Source: Emcibacter nanhaiensis
GTDB taxonomy: Bacteria > Pseudomonadota > Alphaproteobacteria > Sphingomonadales > Emcibacteraceae
Reading direction: 5' to 3'
NCBI RefSeq assembly: GCF_006385175.1
Contig: NZ_VFIY01000018.1
Coordinates: 1-64,000, forward strand
Length of the DNA: 64,000 nt
The notes beneath the pieces were generated by a model that worked only from the letters and a program-made list of their open reading frames with translations, did not search any database and was not told where the DNA came from. A program made the translations under genes and the position numbers. Of the stretch, positions 53,371 through 62,216 are shown in pieces; the first letter of the stretch is position 1; the number at the start of each line of letters is the position of its first letter.

Positions 53371-55068
53371 TCAGGCGTCCAGATCCCGCAGGCGCGCGTT
53401 GCGGTATCCATTGGTAATCGGATAGCGCCGGTCACGGCCGAAGTTACGGCGGGTGATTTTAACCCCCGGGGGTGACTGACGCCTTTTATATTCAGCGACA
53501 TAGAGCAAATGCTCGATCCGCGCAACCGTTTCTGCGTTATGGCCGCGGGCGACGATGTCGCGGAAGGCCATTTCCTTTTCAATCAGGCACTCGAGAATAT
53601 CATCCAGAATGTCATAGGGCGGCAGGCTGTCCTCGTCCTTCTGGTCGGGACGCAGTTCGGCGCTCGGCGGCTTGGAAATGATATTTTCCGGAATCACCTG
53701 GCCGTCCGGGCCCAGGGCGCTCACCGGATGTTCCTCATTGCGCCACTGGCACAGTTTAAAGACGTCGCTTTTGTAAATATCCTTGAGTACGGAATAGCCA
53801 CCGCACATATCGCCATAGAGGGTGGCATAACCGACAGACATCTCCGACTTGTTGCCGGTGGTCAGCACCATATAGCCGAACTTGTTACTGATCGCCATCA
53901 GCAGCATGCCCCTGAGGCGGCTCTGGATATTTTCCTCGGTAATGTCCGGTTCGGTGCCGGCAAACTGGCCGGCCAGCATGTCGTCAAAGGCATCCACCGC
54001 CGGGACGATGGGGATATTGTCGATGCGCGCGCCCAGCATCTCGGCGCACTGGGCCGCATCGAGCAGGCTTTCCTGGCTGGTGTATTTGGACGGCATCATC
54101 ACCAGATGGACCCGGTCGGCGCCGAGCGCATCCACCGCCACCGCGGCGCTGAGCGCACTGTCGATGCCGCCGGACATGCCGAGGATCACGCCGGGGAAGC
54201 GGTTTTTTTCCACATAGTCCCGCAGCCCCAGGATCATGGCCTGATACATGGCGGCAAAACCGTTACCGGCTTTGCGGATTTCACCCTTCTCACAGACCCA
54301 GCCCTCGGGCGTTCGGGTCCAGTCGGTGACGGTCAGGTCCTCGAGCCAGCTTTCCACCTGGACGGCGATATTATAGTCATTGTTGAGGACAAAGGAGCCG
54401 CCGTCAAACACCAGTTCATCCTGGCCGCCGACCTGGTTCACATAGATCAGCGGCAGTTCGCTTTCCTGCACCCGCTTCAGGGCCAACTGCAGGCGCTCGT
54501 TATATTTGCCGCGCTCGTAGGGGGAACCATTGGTTACCACCAGGATCTCGGCGCCGGTTTCCGCCAGGCATTCGGTCACATCCGGATACCACATATCCTC
54601 GCAGATCACGATGCCGAGCTTGACGCCGCGGAAATTGACCGGTCCCTGCAGCGGGCCCTCGTCAAAGATGCGCATTTCGTCAAACACGCCGTAATTGGGC
54701 AGGTCATGCTTGTAGCGCAAGGCCGCGACCTTACCGCCATCCAGCAGCAGGGCCGCATTATAGAGCTTCTGGTCTTCCGGTTTTTCCCCGTCCGCGGTCC
54801 AGCAGCAGCCGACCAGCATGGCCGGACCGCCGTCGGCGGTCAGTTTCGCAAGTTCCTCGAGCTTGCGCATGGCCTGGCGCTGGAACACCGGCTTCAGCAC
54901 CAGGTCTTCCGGCGGATAACCCAGCAGGATCAGTTCACCATAGACGACAAGATCAGCCCCCTCGGCCGCCGCCTTGTCCCGGGCCTCGATCACCTTTTGG
55001 GCATTGCCCTCCAGATCACCAACGGTGGGGTTCAGGGTCGCCAGCGCGATCTTGAGGCTGTTTGTCAT
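53371..55068 (-). CDS. nadE: Glutamine-dependent NAD+ synthetase
   Basis: A 565-residue two-domain enzyme that amidates nicotinic acid adenine dinucleotide. The N-terminal nitrilase-like glutaminase has the Glu in YGELILLGYPPEDL, the Lys in LRYKHDLPNYGVFD and the Cys in LGIVICEDMWYPD. The C-terminal synthetase carries the P-loop LGMSGGIDSALSAAV and VLTTGNKSEMSVGYATLYGD (exactly 20 residues). It follows the DAHP synthase gene by 20 bases. Confidence 0.95.
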   Translation of the reverse strand: MTNSLKIALATLNPTVGDLEGNAQKVIEARDKAAAEGADLVVYGELILLGYPPEDLVLKPVFQRQAMRKLEELAKLTADGGPAMLVGCCWTADGEKPEDQKLYNAALLLDGGKVAALRYKHDLPNYGVFDEMRIFDEGPLQGPVNFRGVKLGIVICEDMWYPDVTECLAETGAEILVVTNGSPYERGKYNERLQLALKRVQESELPLIYVNQVGGQDELVFDGGSFVLNNDYNIAVQVESWLEDLTVTDWTRTPEGWVCEKGEIRKAGNGFAAMYQAMILGLRDYVEKNRFPGVILGMSGGIDSALSAAVAVDALGADRVHLVMMPSKYTSQESLLDAAQCAEMLGARIDNIPIVPAVDAFDDMLAGQFAGTEPDITEENIQSRLRGMLLMAISNKFGYMVLTTGNKSEMSVGYATLYGDMCGGYSVLKDIYKSDVFKLCQWRNEEHPVSALGPDGQVIPENIISKPPSAELRPDQKDEDSLPPYDILDDILECLIEKEMAFRDIVARGHNAETVARIEHLLYVAEYKRRQSPPGVKITRRNFGRDRRYPITNGYRNARLRDLDA

Positions 55069-55088
55069 CGGTAAACCTTACTCAGTTG

Positions 55089-56480
55089 TCAGGAGGCCTT
55101 CTTTTCTTCCGCCGCCCGGGCGTCGCGTTCATCCTTCAGGCTTTCGGCAATCAGGAAGGCAAGCTCCAGGCTCTGGCTGGCATTGAGGCGCGGGTCACAA
55201 TGGGTGTGATAACGGTCGGCCAGCTTCTCGTCGGTAATGGCTTCAGCGCCGCCGGTGCACTCGGTCACATTCTGGCCGGTCATCTCGAAATGAACGCCGC
55301 CGGCGTAGGTGCCTTCCGCGCGGTGGACCTGGAAGAACTTCTGTACTTCCCGCAGCACCCGGTCAAACGGACGGGTCTTGTAGCCGCTGGTGGACTTGAT
55401 GGTGTTGCCGTGCATCGGGTCGGAAGACCAGACCACAGTGCGGCCTTCCTGCTTGATGCGGCGGACCACCGGCGGCAATTTGTCTTCGATGATCTCGTCA
55501 CCCATGCGGCAGATCAGGGTGATGCGGCCGGCTTCATCCTGGGGATTCAGCTTGTCGAGGATACGGATCAGCTCATCCATGTCGGTGGCAGGGCCCACCT
55601 TGAGGCCGAGCGGGTTTTCGATCCCGGACAGGAATTCCACATGGGCCTCGTTCAGCACACGGGTGCGGTCGCCGATCCACAGCATATGGCCGGAGGTGTC
55701 GTACCAGCGGCCGGTGGTGCTGTCGGTGCGGGTCATGGCTTCTTCGTACCACAGCAGCAGGGCCTCGTGGGAGACATAGAAGTCAGTGCCCTGGAGCTGG
55801 GGAATATCGGCATTGACGCCACAGGCTTCCATGAAGCGCAGCGCCTCGTCAATGCGGTCGGCCATATCCTGGTAGCGGGCAGCGGCCGGGCTGTTGGAGA
55901 CGAAGTCCAGGTTCCACTGGTGCACCTTGTGCAGGTTGGCGTAGCCGCCCTGGGCGAAGGCGCGCAACAGATTCAGCGTTGCCGCCGCCTGGCTGTAGGC
56001 GCGCAGCATGCGCTTGGGATCGGGAATACGGGCTTCGGGGGTGAATTCGATGCCGTTGATGATGTCGCCGCGGTAGCTGGGCAGTTCCACATCGCCCTGC
56101 TTTTCCATGTCGGCACTGCGCGGCTTGGCGAACTGGCCGGCCATGCGGCCCACTTTGACCACCGGGCAGCTGGCGGCAAAGGTCAGGGCTACGGACATCT
56201 GCATCAGCACACGGAAGGTATCCCGGATATTGTCGGCACGGAATTCGGCAAAGCTTTCGGCGCAGTCGCCGCCCTGCAGCAGAAACGCCTTGCCGGCAGC
56301 GACCTGGGCCAGCTGCTCTTTCAGGTTACGCGCTTCACCGGCAAAAACCAGCGGCGGGGATTTTTTCAGTTCAGCTTCAACAGCCTCCAGCTCCGCCTGG
56401 TCGGGATATTCCGGAACCTGCCGGATCGGCTTTGATCTCCAGCTGTCAGGTGTCCAGTTCTTGGTCATCTTCAATTCCAT
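55089..56480 (-). CDS. Class II 3-deoxy-7-phosphoheptulonate synthase
   Basis: A 463-residue plant-type DAHP synthase, the first enzyme of the shikimate pathway. [14 protein letters not shown] is the phosphoenolpyruvate-site motif and MARDSTTG-like [21 protein letters not shown] (shown partly) the substrate site. The class II family is unrelated in sequence to AroF/G/H. ATG at 56480 (MELKMTKNW) or 56468 (MTKNW) both fit. It opens the co-directional run to trmJ. Confidence 0.95.
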   Translation of the reverse strand: MELKMTKNWTPDSWRSKPIRQVPEYPDQAELEAVEAELKKSPPLVFAGEARNLKEQLAQVAAGKAFLLQGGDCAESFAEFRADNIRDTFRVLMQMSVALTFAASCPVVKVGRMAGQFAKPRSADMEKQGDVELPSYRGDIINGIEFTPEARIPDPKRMLRAYSQAAATLNLLRAFAQGGYANLHKVHQWNLDFVSNSPAAARYQDMADRIDEALRFMEACGVNADIPQLQGTDFYVSHEALLLWYEEAMTRTDSTTGRWYDTSGHMLWIGDRTRVLNEAHVEFLSGIENPLGLKVGPATDMDELIRILDKLNPQDEAGRITLICRMGDEIIEDKLPPVVRRIKQEGRTVVWSSDPMHGNTIKSTSGYKTRPFDRVLREVQKFFQVHRAEGTYAGGVHFEMTGQNVTECTGGAEAITDEKLADRYHTHCDPRLNASQSLELAFLIAESLKDERDARAAEEKKAS

Positions 56481-56603
56481 TCACATAATTCAATTCAAAA
56501 AAGTGGCACTTCAGGCCATTCATATAAGCCCGTTCGGGCTCGAATGCCAGCACAAACCCCGTATTATAGCAATTTTTCACGGGGCGGTCACAATTGAACC
56601 GAA

Positions 56604-57956
56604 CTACTTCATCAGCACGAATTCCTCGGCCGAGGAGGGATGCACCGCCACGGTGCTGTCGAACTGGGCCTTGGTGGCGCCGCATTTGAGGGCAATGGCC
56701 ACGCCCTGGATGATTTCCGCCGCATCCGGACCGATCATATGGGCGCCGATCACCAGGTCGGTGGATTTCTGCACAATCAGCTTCATCAGCGAGCGTTCTT
56801 CCCTTCCGGCCAGGGTATATTTCATGGCCCGGAATTCGGAGCGATAGACCTGGACATCGTCTGCGCCGAATTTCTCGATCGCCTCTTCCTCGCCGTAGCC
56901 CACGGTGCCGATCGGCGGCTGGGAGAAGATCGCGGTCGGGATATAGTCGTAATCGACCGTGGTCGGCGTGTCATTGAACTGGGTCGCGGCCAGCGCCGCC
57001 CCTTCCTTGATGGCCACCGGGGTCAGCTGCACCCGGTCGGTGACATCGCCGACGGCAAAGATATTGTCGACGCTGGTGCGATACTGCTCATCGACAATGA
57101 TGGCGCCGTTTTTCTGCATCTTGACACCCAGCTCCTCGAGCCCGAGACCCCTGACATTGGGCACCCGGCCGGTGGCATACATCACCGCCCCGGTCTCGAG
57201 CGTGCTGCCGTCGGTGAGGCTGAGACTGAGGCCGCTGTCTGTCTTTTCGATGGCGGTGACATTGGTCTCGACGCGCACATCAACGCCTTTCTTGCGCATT
57301 TCTTCATAAAGCTTGTCGCGGATTTCCCGGTCAAAGCCGCGCAGGATCTGTTCGCCACGATAAAGCAGCGTGGTCTCGACGCCGAGGCCGTTGAAAATGC
57401 CGGCGAATTCCACCGCGATATAGCCGCCGCCGACCACGGTGATTTTTTCCGGCAGTTCCTCGAGATGGAACGCCTCGTTGGAGCTGATGGCGTGCTCGAT
57501 GCCCGGCACCTCCGGCATCTGCGGCCAGCCGCCGGTGGCGATCAGGATTTTATCGGCGGTGACAGTGCGGGTGCCGTCCGGACCGGTCAGTTCCACCGTA
57601 TGCGCGTCCAGCATTTTGCCGCGGGCCTGGATGACCTCGACCCCGGCATTATTCAGGGTCTGCAGGTACAGGCCGTTGAGGCGATCAATCTCGTTGTCCT
57701 TGTTGCCGACCAGCGTCAACCAGTCGAAGGAGGCCGCTTCCCGGCTCCAGCCGAACCCGGCGCTGTCGGCAAAATGACCCTTGTATTCGGAGGCATAGAC
57801 AAACAGCTTTTTCGGCACGCAGCCGCGGATCACGCAGGTGCCGCCGACCCGATAGTCTTCACACAGGCCCACTTTGGCGCCGTAGGAAGACGCCATCCGG
57901 CTGGCGCGCACACCGCCGGATCCCGCCCCGATTACAAAAAAGTCATAGTCGTACAT
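56604..57956 (-). CDS. gor: Glutathione-disulfide reductase
   Basis: A 450-residue FAD enzyme that reduces GSSG with NADPH. FAD motif FFVIGAGSGG is at the start, the redox pair C41-C46 in CVIRGC is typical of the alpha- and cyanobacterial GR group, VVGGGYIAVEFAG binds NADPH, and the partner His lies in TVAVHPSSAEE near the C-terminus. The frame extends to 57989, but ATG at 57956 is preceded by GGAAA. It is divergent from the DUF945 gene with about 150 bases between starts. Confidence 0.93.
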   Translation of the reverse strand: MYDYDFFVIGAGSGGVRASRMASSYGAKVGLCEDYRVGGTCVIRGCVPKKLFVYASEYKGHFADSAGFGWSREAASFDWLTLVGNKDNEIDRLNGLYLQTLNNAGVEVIQARGKMLDAHTVELTGPDGTRTVTADKILIATGGWPQMPEVPGIEHAISSNEAFHLEELPEKITVVGGGYIAVEFAGIFNGLGVETTLLYRGEQILRGFDREIRDKLYEEMRKKGVDVRVETNVTAIEKTDSGLSLSLTDGSTLETGAVMYATGRVPNVRGLGLEELGVKMQKNGAIIVDEQYRTSVDNIFAVGDVTDRVQLTPVAIKEGAALAATQFNDTPTTVDYDYIPTAIFSQPPIGTVGYGEEEAIEKFGADDVQVYRSEFRAMKYTLAGREERSLMKLIVQKSTDLVIGAHMIGPDAAEIIQGVAIALKCGATKAQFDSTVAVHPSSAEEFVLMK

Positions 57957-58108
57957 TATTGATTTCCTGCTTTTGGTTTTTGTTGCCAACGATCTCTGAA
58001 GATTGGTCTTATCATAAAATTATCAAGTGACTAAGGGCAAGATTGGGCTATAGTCACAATAATTTGATCCGCCGCACAAAGGCGGACTGTCCTAAGCGGG
58101 GAATATCC

Positions 58109-59623
58109 ATGAATAAAAAGCGCATTATCTGGGCCTCTGTCGGCATCATCCTGATCATTATTTTCGCCCTACTGCCCAAATTTTTCGGCAACCTGGCCCA
58201 TGAAAAAATTGAACAACAGGCCGCCACGATATCGGAAATGCCCGGCTATGCGCTGACCATTCTTGAATATGACCAGGGCTGGTTTTCCTCGGAAGCGCTG
58301 ATTTCCTATGGCCTGGACCAGCACACCCTGGAAATCCTGGAGGACTCCGACGACCTTGACGAGGCTGACAAATTCCTGCTGGAACTGTTCCGCCACGGCG
58401 CCCGCTTCCGGGTGAACATCGCCCACGGCCCCGTGACCTTCCAGAACGGCATTCATTTCGCCCTGCTGACCCTGGACAGCAGTCTGACGGAGTTTGAGGC
58501 CGACGCCTACCAGGCGTTTCACGAAAGCGCCGGTGTCGACAGTTTTCTCGAGGGTACCGCCGCCGTCTCCTACTTCGGCACCCTGAGCGCGGATGTTTCC
58601 AGTCCCGCCTTCACCGCCGAGATCACCCCCCAAAAAGGCCCGCCGGCCACCGTCAAATCCGGCGGCTTCACCTCCCATACAGAGTTTAACGCCGACCAGA
58701 CCCATTATGACCTGGAGGCCCTGCTGAAAAGCTTTTCCCTCGAAGCCGGCGACACCGTCTTTGACCTGCAGAATATTGCCGTCACCGCCAGCGGCGACCG
58801 GCTGAACGACTATATCTGGCTCGGCACCGGCAGCAGCACGATGGAGCGCATTTCCGTGACCGCGCCGGATGGCGGCACCGTAACTATTGAAGGCGTGGAC
58901 AGCACCTACACGACCGACAAAATGACCGAGCAGACCCTGTCCTTCGACCTCAAACTTTCCACCGGCGGCATTTCGGTTTCTTCCAAGGCACCGGTGCCCA
59001 ATGACGTCACTTTCAGTGACATCAAGCTTGATGCCGTGATCCGTAATATGGATGTGGCCGGGCTCACTGAATATGTCAAAGGCCTGTCCGAACTGGAAAT
59101 GGACATCACCGGGGACATGGAACAGGACCAGGCTGTTTTTGAGCAGAAGAAGAAAGAGCTGATTTCCTCTGCCGGACTGAAGCTGGTGCTGGCCTCGCCG
59201 GAGCTTGAAATCAGAAAGCTGAGCCTGAAATTTAGCGACGGCAATTTCGCCGGCGTCGGCCTGATGAATGTCAATGCCGAGGGGCTGGAGAAAGTCGATG
59301 CCGACCTGCTGCCCAAGATCCTGGCCCAGCGGCTGTTCCTAGACAGCGAAGTGACCTTTGACCAGGCCCTGGCCGAGCAGTTCACCATTCTCGGCATGAA
59401 ACAGCAGATGGCCGCCACCGGTATCGACATGAGCTTCATGCCGCCGGAACAGCTGCAACAGGCGGTCAGCGTGCAGACCAGCCTGATGCTGCAGGCTTAT
59501 GTGCAGCAGGGACTGATCACCGCCGGGGAAGAGGAAAATACCTATCAGTCCCGCCTGCAGATCCGCGACGGCCAGCAGTTCATCAACGGCCGGCCGATCC
59601 AGCTGCCGCAGATGCCGCAATAG
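58109..59623 (+). CDS. DUF945 (YdgA-like) membrane-anchored protein
   Basis: A 504-residue protein with one N-terminal membrane segment (RIIWASVGIILIIIFALLPKFFG) and a long periplasmic part of the DUF945 family: the early ALTILEYDQGWFSSEALISY is its most conserved region, with repeated beta-strand-rich stretches after it. An E. coli relative (YdgA) is a surface-associated protein linked to motility. The start is set at MNKKRIIW, 66 bases after the frame opens. It converges with the TPR gene, 3 bases between stops. Confidence 0.8.
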   Translation: MNKKRIIWASVGIILIIIFALLPKFFGNLAHEKIEQQAATISEMPGYALTILEYDQGWFSSEALISYGLDQHTLEILEDSDDLDEADKFLLELFRHGARFRVNIAHGPVTFQNGIHFALLTLDSSLTEFEADAYQAFHESAGVDSFLEGTAAVSYFGTLSADVSSPAFTAEITPQKGPPATVKSGGFTSHTEFNADQTHYDLEALLKSFSLEAGDTVFDLQNIAVTASGDRLNDYIWLGTGSSTMERISVTAPDGGTVTIEGVDSTYTTDKMTEQTLSFDLKLSTGGISVSSKAPVPNDVTFSDIKLDAVIRNMDVAGLTEYVKGLSELEMDITGDMEQDQAVFEQKKKELISSAGLKLVLASPELEIRKLSLKFSDGNFAGVGLMNVNAEGLEKVDADLLPKILAQRLFLDSEVTFDQALAEQFTILGMKQQMAATGIDMSFMPPEQLQQAVSVQTSLMLQAYVQQGLITAGEEENTYQSRLQIRDGQQFINGRPIQLPQMPQ

Positions 59624-59626
59624 GCG

Positions 59627-61450
59627 CTACAGCGGGGCGATATCGCAGGGCGCGGTAACCCGGTACTGGTCCGAGAAGAAGGGGTTGGTGCCGTGCCAGG
59701 TGTAGGACGGGAAGAACACCTGCATGCCTTCCTGCGGCTTGATGATCTTGCGCGGTGAATTGTCGCCCGGGATATCAAGCCCGGCCTCGCCGAACTTGAC
59801 CCAGCCCGGCTTGCCGCCACTCTCGTCTGACTGTTTGATCTCATCCGGCAGGGACACATAATAGGGTCCACTGATCCAGCCCTTGGGATGCATGTGGTTG
59901 GTATGGAAGCCCTCGCTTTTGAGGCGGCAGGACCATGACCCGCTGAATTTGATATCCCGGGTCAGCCGCCGCATCACCGGATGGCTGTCATCCTGCGGCA
60001 GGTCGGCGATATATTTCTGCGCCGCCCCATAGACCGCGTCGCGCAGCTTGCCGATCACCTCATGCCTGTTGTCATAGAGATGGCCAAAAGTCTGGGTGCC
60101 GCCGCGCAGGGTCTGGTCGAGCGGCTGGCGCTGCATCTTGTGCAAGGTGATCAGGGTTTCATGGAGATGCTCGTTGAACTCCTCGATCGAGCCATAGCCC
60201 GGCGGCACCTCAAGCTCAATACCGCGCACCAGCAGGTCATAATTCTGCAGCCAGTGTTCCCGCTCATCCCCCTGCAGCCGCCAGATGGTGCCGCGCAGGG
60301 CCCAGATGGTCTGTTCGTCCGGATTAAGGGCTTCCGCCGCCGCCAGCTGCCTCTCCGCCTCTTCCAGATCGCCTACATTGATCAGCAGCTTGGCATAGTC
60401 AATGTGATACTCCTCATCCTCCGGGGACTTGGCGACACAGGCCTCGAAATGCCGGCGCGCCTGTTCCAGCTCGCCCATCTGCCGGTAGGTGCAGCCATAG
60501 GCAAAGTCAATGTCCGGCGCCCCGTCATAACGGTCCCTGACCCGGTCCAGCATCTCAATCGCCCGATCCGACAGACCGGCGAGGTTAAGCCCCTCGGCAT
60601 AGGTCACCGGCAGCTCCACCGCCTCCGGCCGCTGCTCCATCGCCCATTCATAGGAGCCAAGGAAGCTGTCCAGCTGTTCCGTTTCCCACAGGATATTGTT
60701 GAGGATCCGGTGGCTTTCCATATGCACGGGATCGATTTCCAGCAGCTTGCGATAGGCGTTGGCCGCCTGCTCGTTTTCCCCTTCCTCGTGCAGGATCGCC
60801 GCCAGATTCTGCCAGCTTTCCAGTTGCTGCGGATTGCGGCGGATTACTTCAGCGCAGCAGGCCTTGGCTTCCTCGAGCCGTTTCTCGGCCCGGAGCGCCC
60901 CGCCCAGGTTATGGATCGCCTTAGTGTTATTGGGGTCGAGCCTGACCGCCTGCTCAAACGCGCTGATCGCCTTGTCATTCTGCTGGCGCTTGCGGAAGGT
61001 AAGACCCAGGGCATTGTGATAACGGCTGTCCTTGGGATTGAGCTTCAGGGCTTCGCTGAGCTTTTTCTCGGCCTCCCCGTAGCGTTCCAGCGTGGTCAGC
61101 GCCAGGCCCCAGTTATACCAGGCGTCGGCGAAGCGGGGTTCCAGTTTGACGGCCCGGGCATACTGGGCGAGTGCCTCCTCCTCCCGACCGATGGCGCTCA
61201 GGAAGTTGGCATAGTTGCTGGAAATGGCCGGGTTTTTCCCGCCCTGTTTGAGCGCCTTCTGGAAATAGTCGCCGGCGGCCTTGTTATCCCCCGCGCGCTT
61301 GCGCAGCAGGGCGAGGAAATGCAGCGCGTCCGGCTGCTCCGGATGGGCGAGGAGCACCTGACGGCAGGCGGCCTCGGCCTCGACAAACCTGCCGGCCTGC
61401 TGGTGCTGGATCACGCTTTGCAGTTGCTGCTGGAGATTATTCTGAAACAT
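59627..61450 (-). CDS. TPR protein with C-terminal 2OG-Fe(II) oxygenase domain
   Basis: A 607-residue cytoplasmic protein. About ten tetratricopeptide repeats fill residues 5-400 (for instance RFADAWYNWGLALTTLERYG and TKAIHNLGGALRAEKRLEEA), followed from about 430 by a putative 2-oxoglutarate/Fe(II) oxygenase domain. The iron and cosubstrate sites are visible as GFHTNHMHPKG followed by WISGPYYVSLP, a later FFPSYTWHGTNP His, and the Arg in YRVTAP. The repeats probably bind a protein substrate. Similar TPR-oxygenases are of unknown function. ATG at 61450. Confidence 0.8.
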   Translation of the reverse strand: MFQNNLQQQLQSVIQHQQAGRFVEAEAACRQVLLAHPEQPDALHFLALLRKRAGDNKAAGDYFQKALKQGGKNPAISSNYANFLSAIGREEEALAQYARAVKLEPRFADAWYNWGLALTTLERYGEAEKKLSEALKLNPKDSRYHNALGLTFRKRQQNDKAISAFEQAVRLDPNNTKAIHNLGGALRAEKRLEEAKACCAEVIRRNPQQLESWQNLAAILHEEGENEQAANAYRKLLEIDPVHMESHRILNNILWETEQLDSFLGSYEWAMEQRPEAVELPVTYAEGLNLAGLSDRAIEMLDRVRDRYDGAPDIDFAYGCTYRQMGELEQARRHFEACVAKSPEDEEYHIDYAKLLINVGDLEEAERQLAAAEALNPDEQTIWALRGTIWRLQGDEREHWLQNYDLLVRGIELEVPPGYGSIEEFNEHLHETLITLHKMQRQPLDQTLRGGTQTFGHLYDNRHEVIGKLRDAVYGAAQKYIADLPQDDSHPVMRRLTRDIKFSGSWSCRLKSEGFHTNHMHPKGWISGPYYVSLPDEIKQSDESGGKPGWVKFGEAGLDIPGDNSPRKIIKPQEGMQVFFPSYTWHGTNPFFSDQYRVTAPCDIAPL

Positions 61451-61493
61451 GGCAAATTGTATACCATATTTCGGGGGAGAGGGAATGGGAATT

Positions 61494-61883
61494 TCATTTC
61501 AATCGAAAAGCAGGTTTTATATCCGTCCTGCCAAAATCATTGCCAACATAAAGCAATGGAATTTTGCGTCCCATGGCCAAGGCATAGGCGAAGCAGTCGC
61601 CGAAATTAAGTCCTGCAGGGTGCTGGCCCTTACCCCAGGTAGTGTAAGCCTGCTGCACTTGGCGCGCGACGGCGCCGTCAACGATGACAATCTCGACCCC
61701 CAGCGTAGAAATCAACGCCTCGGCTTCTTCACCAAGCCCGCGACTGGCGGCAACGATCAAAAGCTCGGACAAAGTTCCCGCCGAGATACACAGGTCATTT
61801 TCGGTAAGGCAATCGGATATCCTGTCCACCCCTTCTTCCCCCAGCAGCAAAGCCATAATCGCGGAGGTATCAACCGCAATCAT
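61494..61883 (-). CDS. vapC: VapC-like PIN-domain toxin
   Basis: A 129-residue PIN-domain ribonuclease. The acidic metal-binding residues are D5 (AVDTSA), E40 (TLSELL), D96 (FGDCFAY) and D116 (VGNDFG), all present, so the enzyme should be active on RNA. It is 4 bases overlapped with the antitoxin gene upstream (ATGA). A type II toxin-antitoxin module in a chromosomal position without phage genes. Confidence 0.88.
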   Translation of the reverse strand: MIAVDTSAIMALLLGEEGVDRISDCLTENDLCISAGTLSELLIVAASRGLGEEAEALISTLGVEIVIVDGAVARQVQQAYTTWGKGQHPAGLNFGDCFAYALAMGRKIPLLYVGNDFGRTDIKPAFRLK

Positions 61884-62137
61884 CCGGGCATTCCTGTTTC
61901 GTCATACAGGAATTTGTCGGCCTCAGCGGCGGGAACGCCTTTGACGGCCTTTTCTTTCGCCCGGACCAGGATACTGTCCAGGGCCGCTCTTTTTTCTTCA
62001 GGCGTCTTTACACCGCTCACGGGCCGGATTTCCGCCACCGGCTTGCCGTGCTTGGTAAGCAGTATCTGCTCCCCTTCCAGCGCCGCATTGATCAGGCCGG
62101 ACAGCTTACCTTTGGCTTCATGGATGGCAATTTTCAT
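61880..62137 (-). CDS. vapB: VapB-like antitoxin with Phd/YefM-type N-terminus
   Basis: An 85-residue antitoxin. MKIAIHEAKGKLSGLINAAL and HGKPVAEIRPV are the Phd/YefM-type DNA-binding domain; the C-terminal part (AEADKFLYDETGMPG) should wrap the toxin. AGGAG precedes the ATG. The GGTCC-rich repeats upstream are its probable operator. Confidence 0.85.
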   Translation of the reverse strand: MKIAIHEAKGKLSGLINAALEGEQILLTKHGKPVAEIRPVSGVKTPEEKRAALDSILVRAKEKAVKGVPAAEADKFLYDETGMPG

Positions 62138-62145
62138 GAATTATC

Positions 62146-62213
62146 TCCTATCTGGTCCATTATATGGTCCTGATAGGAATAAAGTCAAGAAATATGGACC
62201 AATAAGTGGTCCA
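62146..62213. promoter_or_regulatory. Operator region of the VapBC-like module
   Basis: TGGTCC occurs at 62153, 62165 and 62207, and TGGACCA/TGGTCCA (62195-62213) form a perfect 7-bp inverted repeat with 5 bases between. CCTATC and GATAGG also bracket the first two copies. The region lies between glmS and the antitoxin ATG and is likely where the antitoxin binds. Confidence 0.55.
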
Positions 62214-62216
62214 AAA

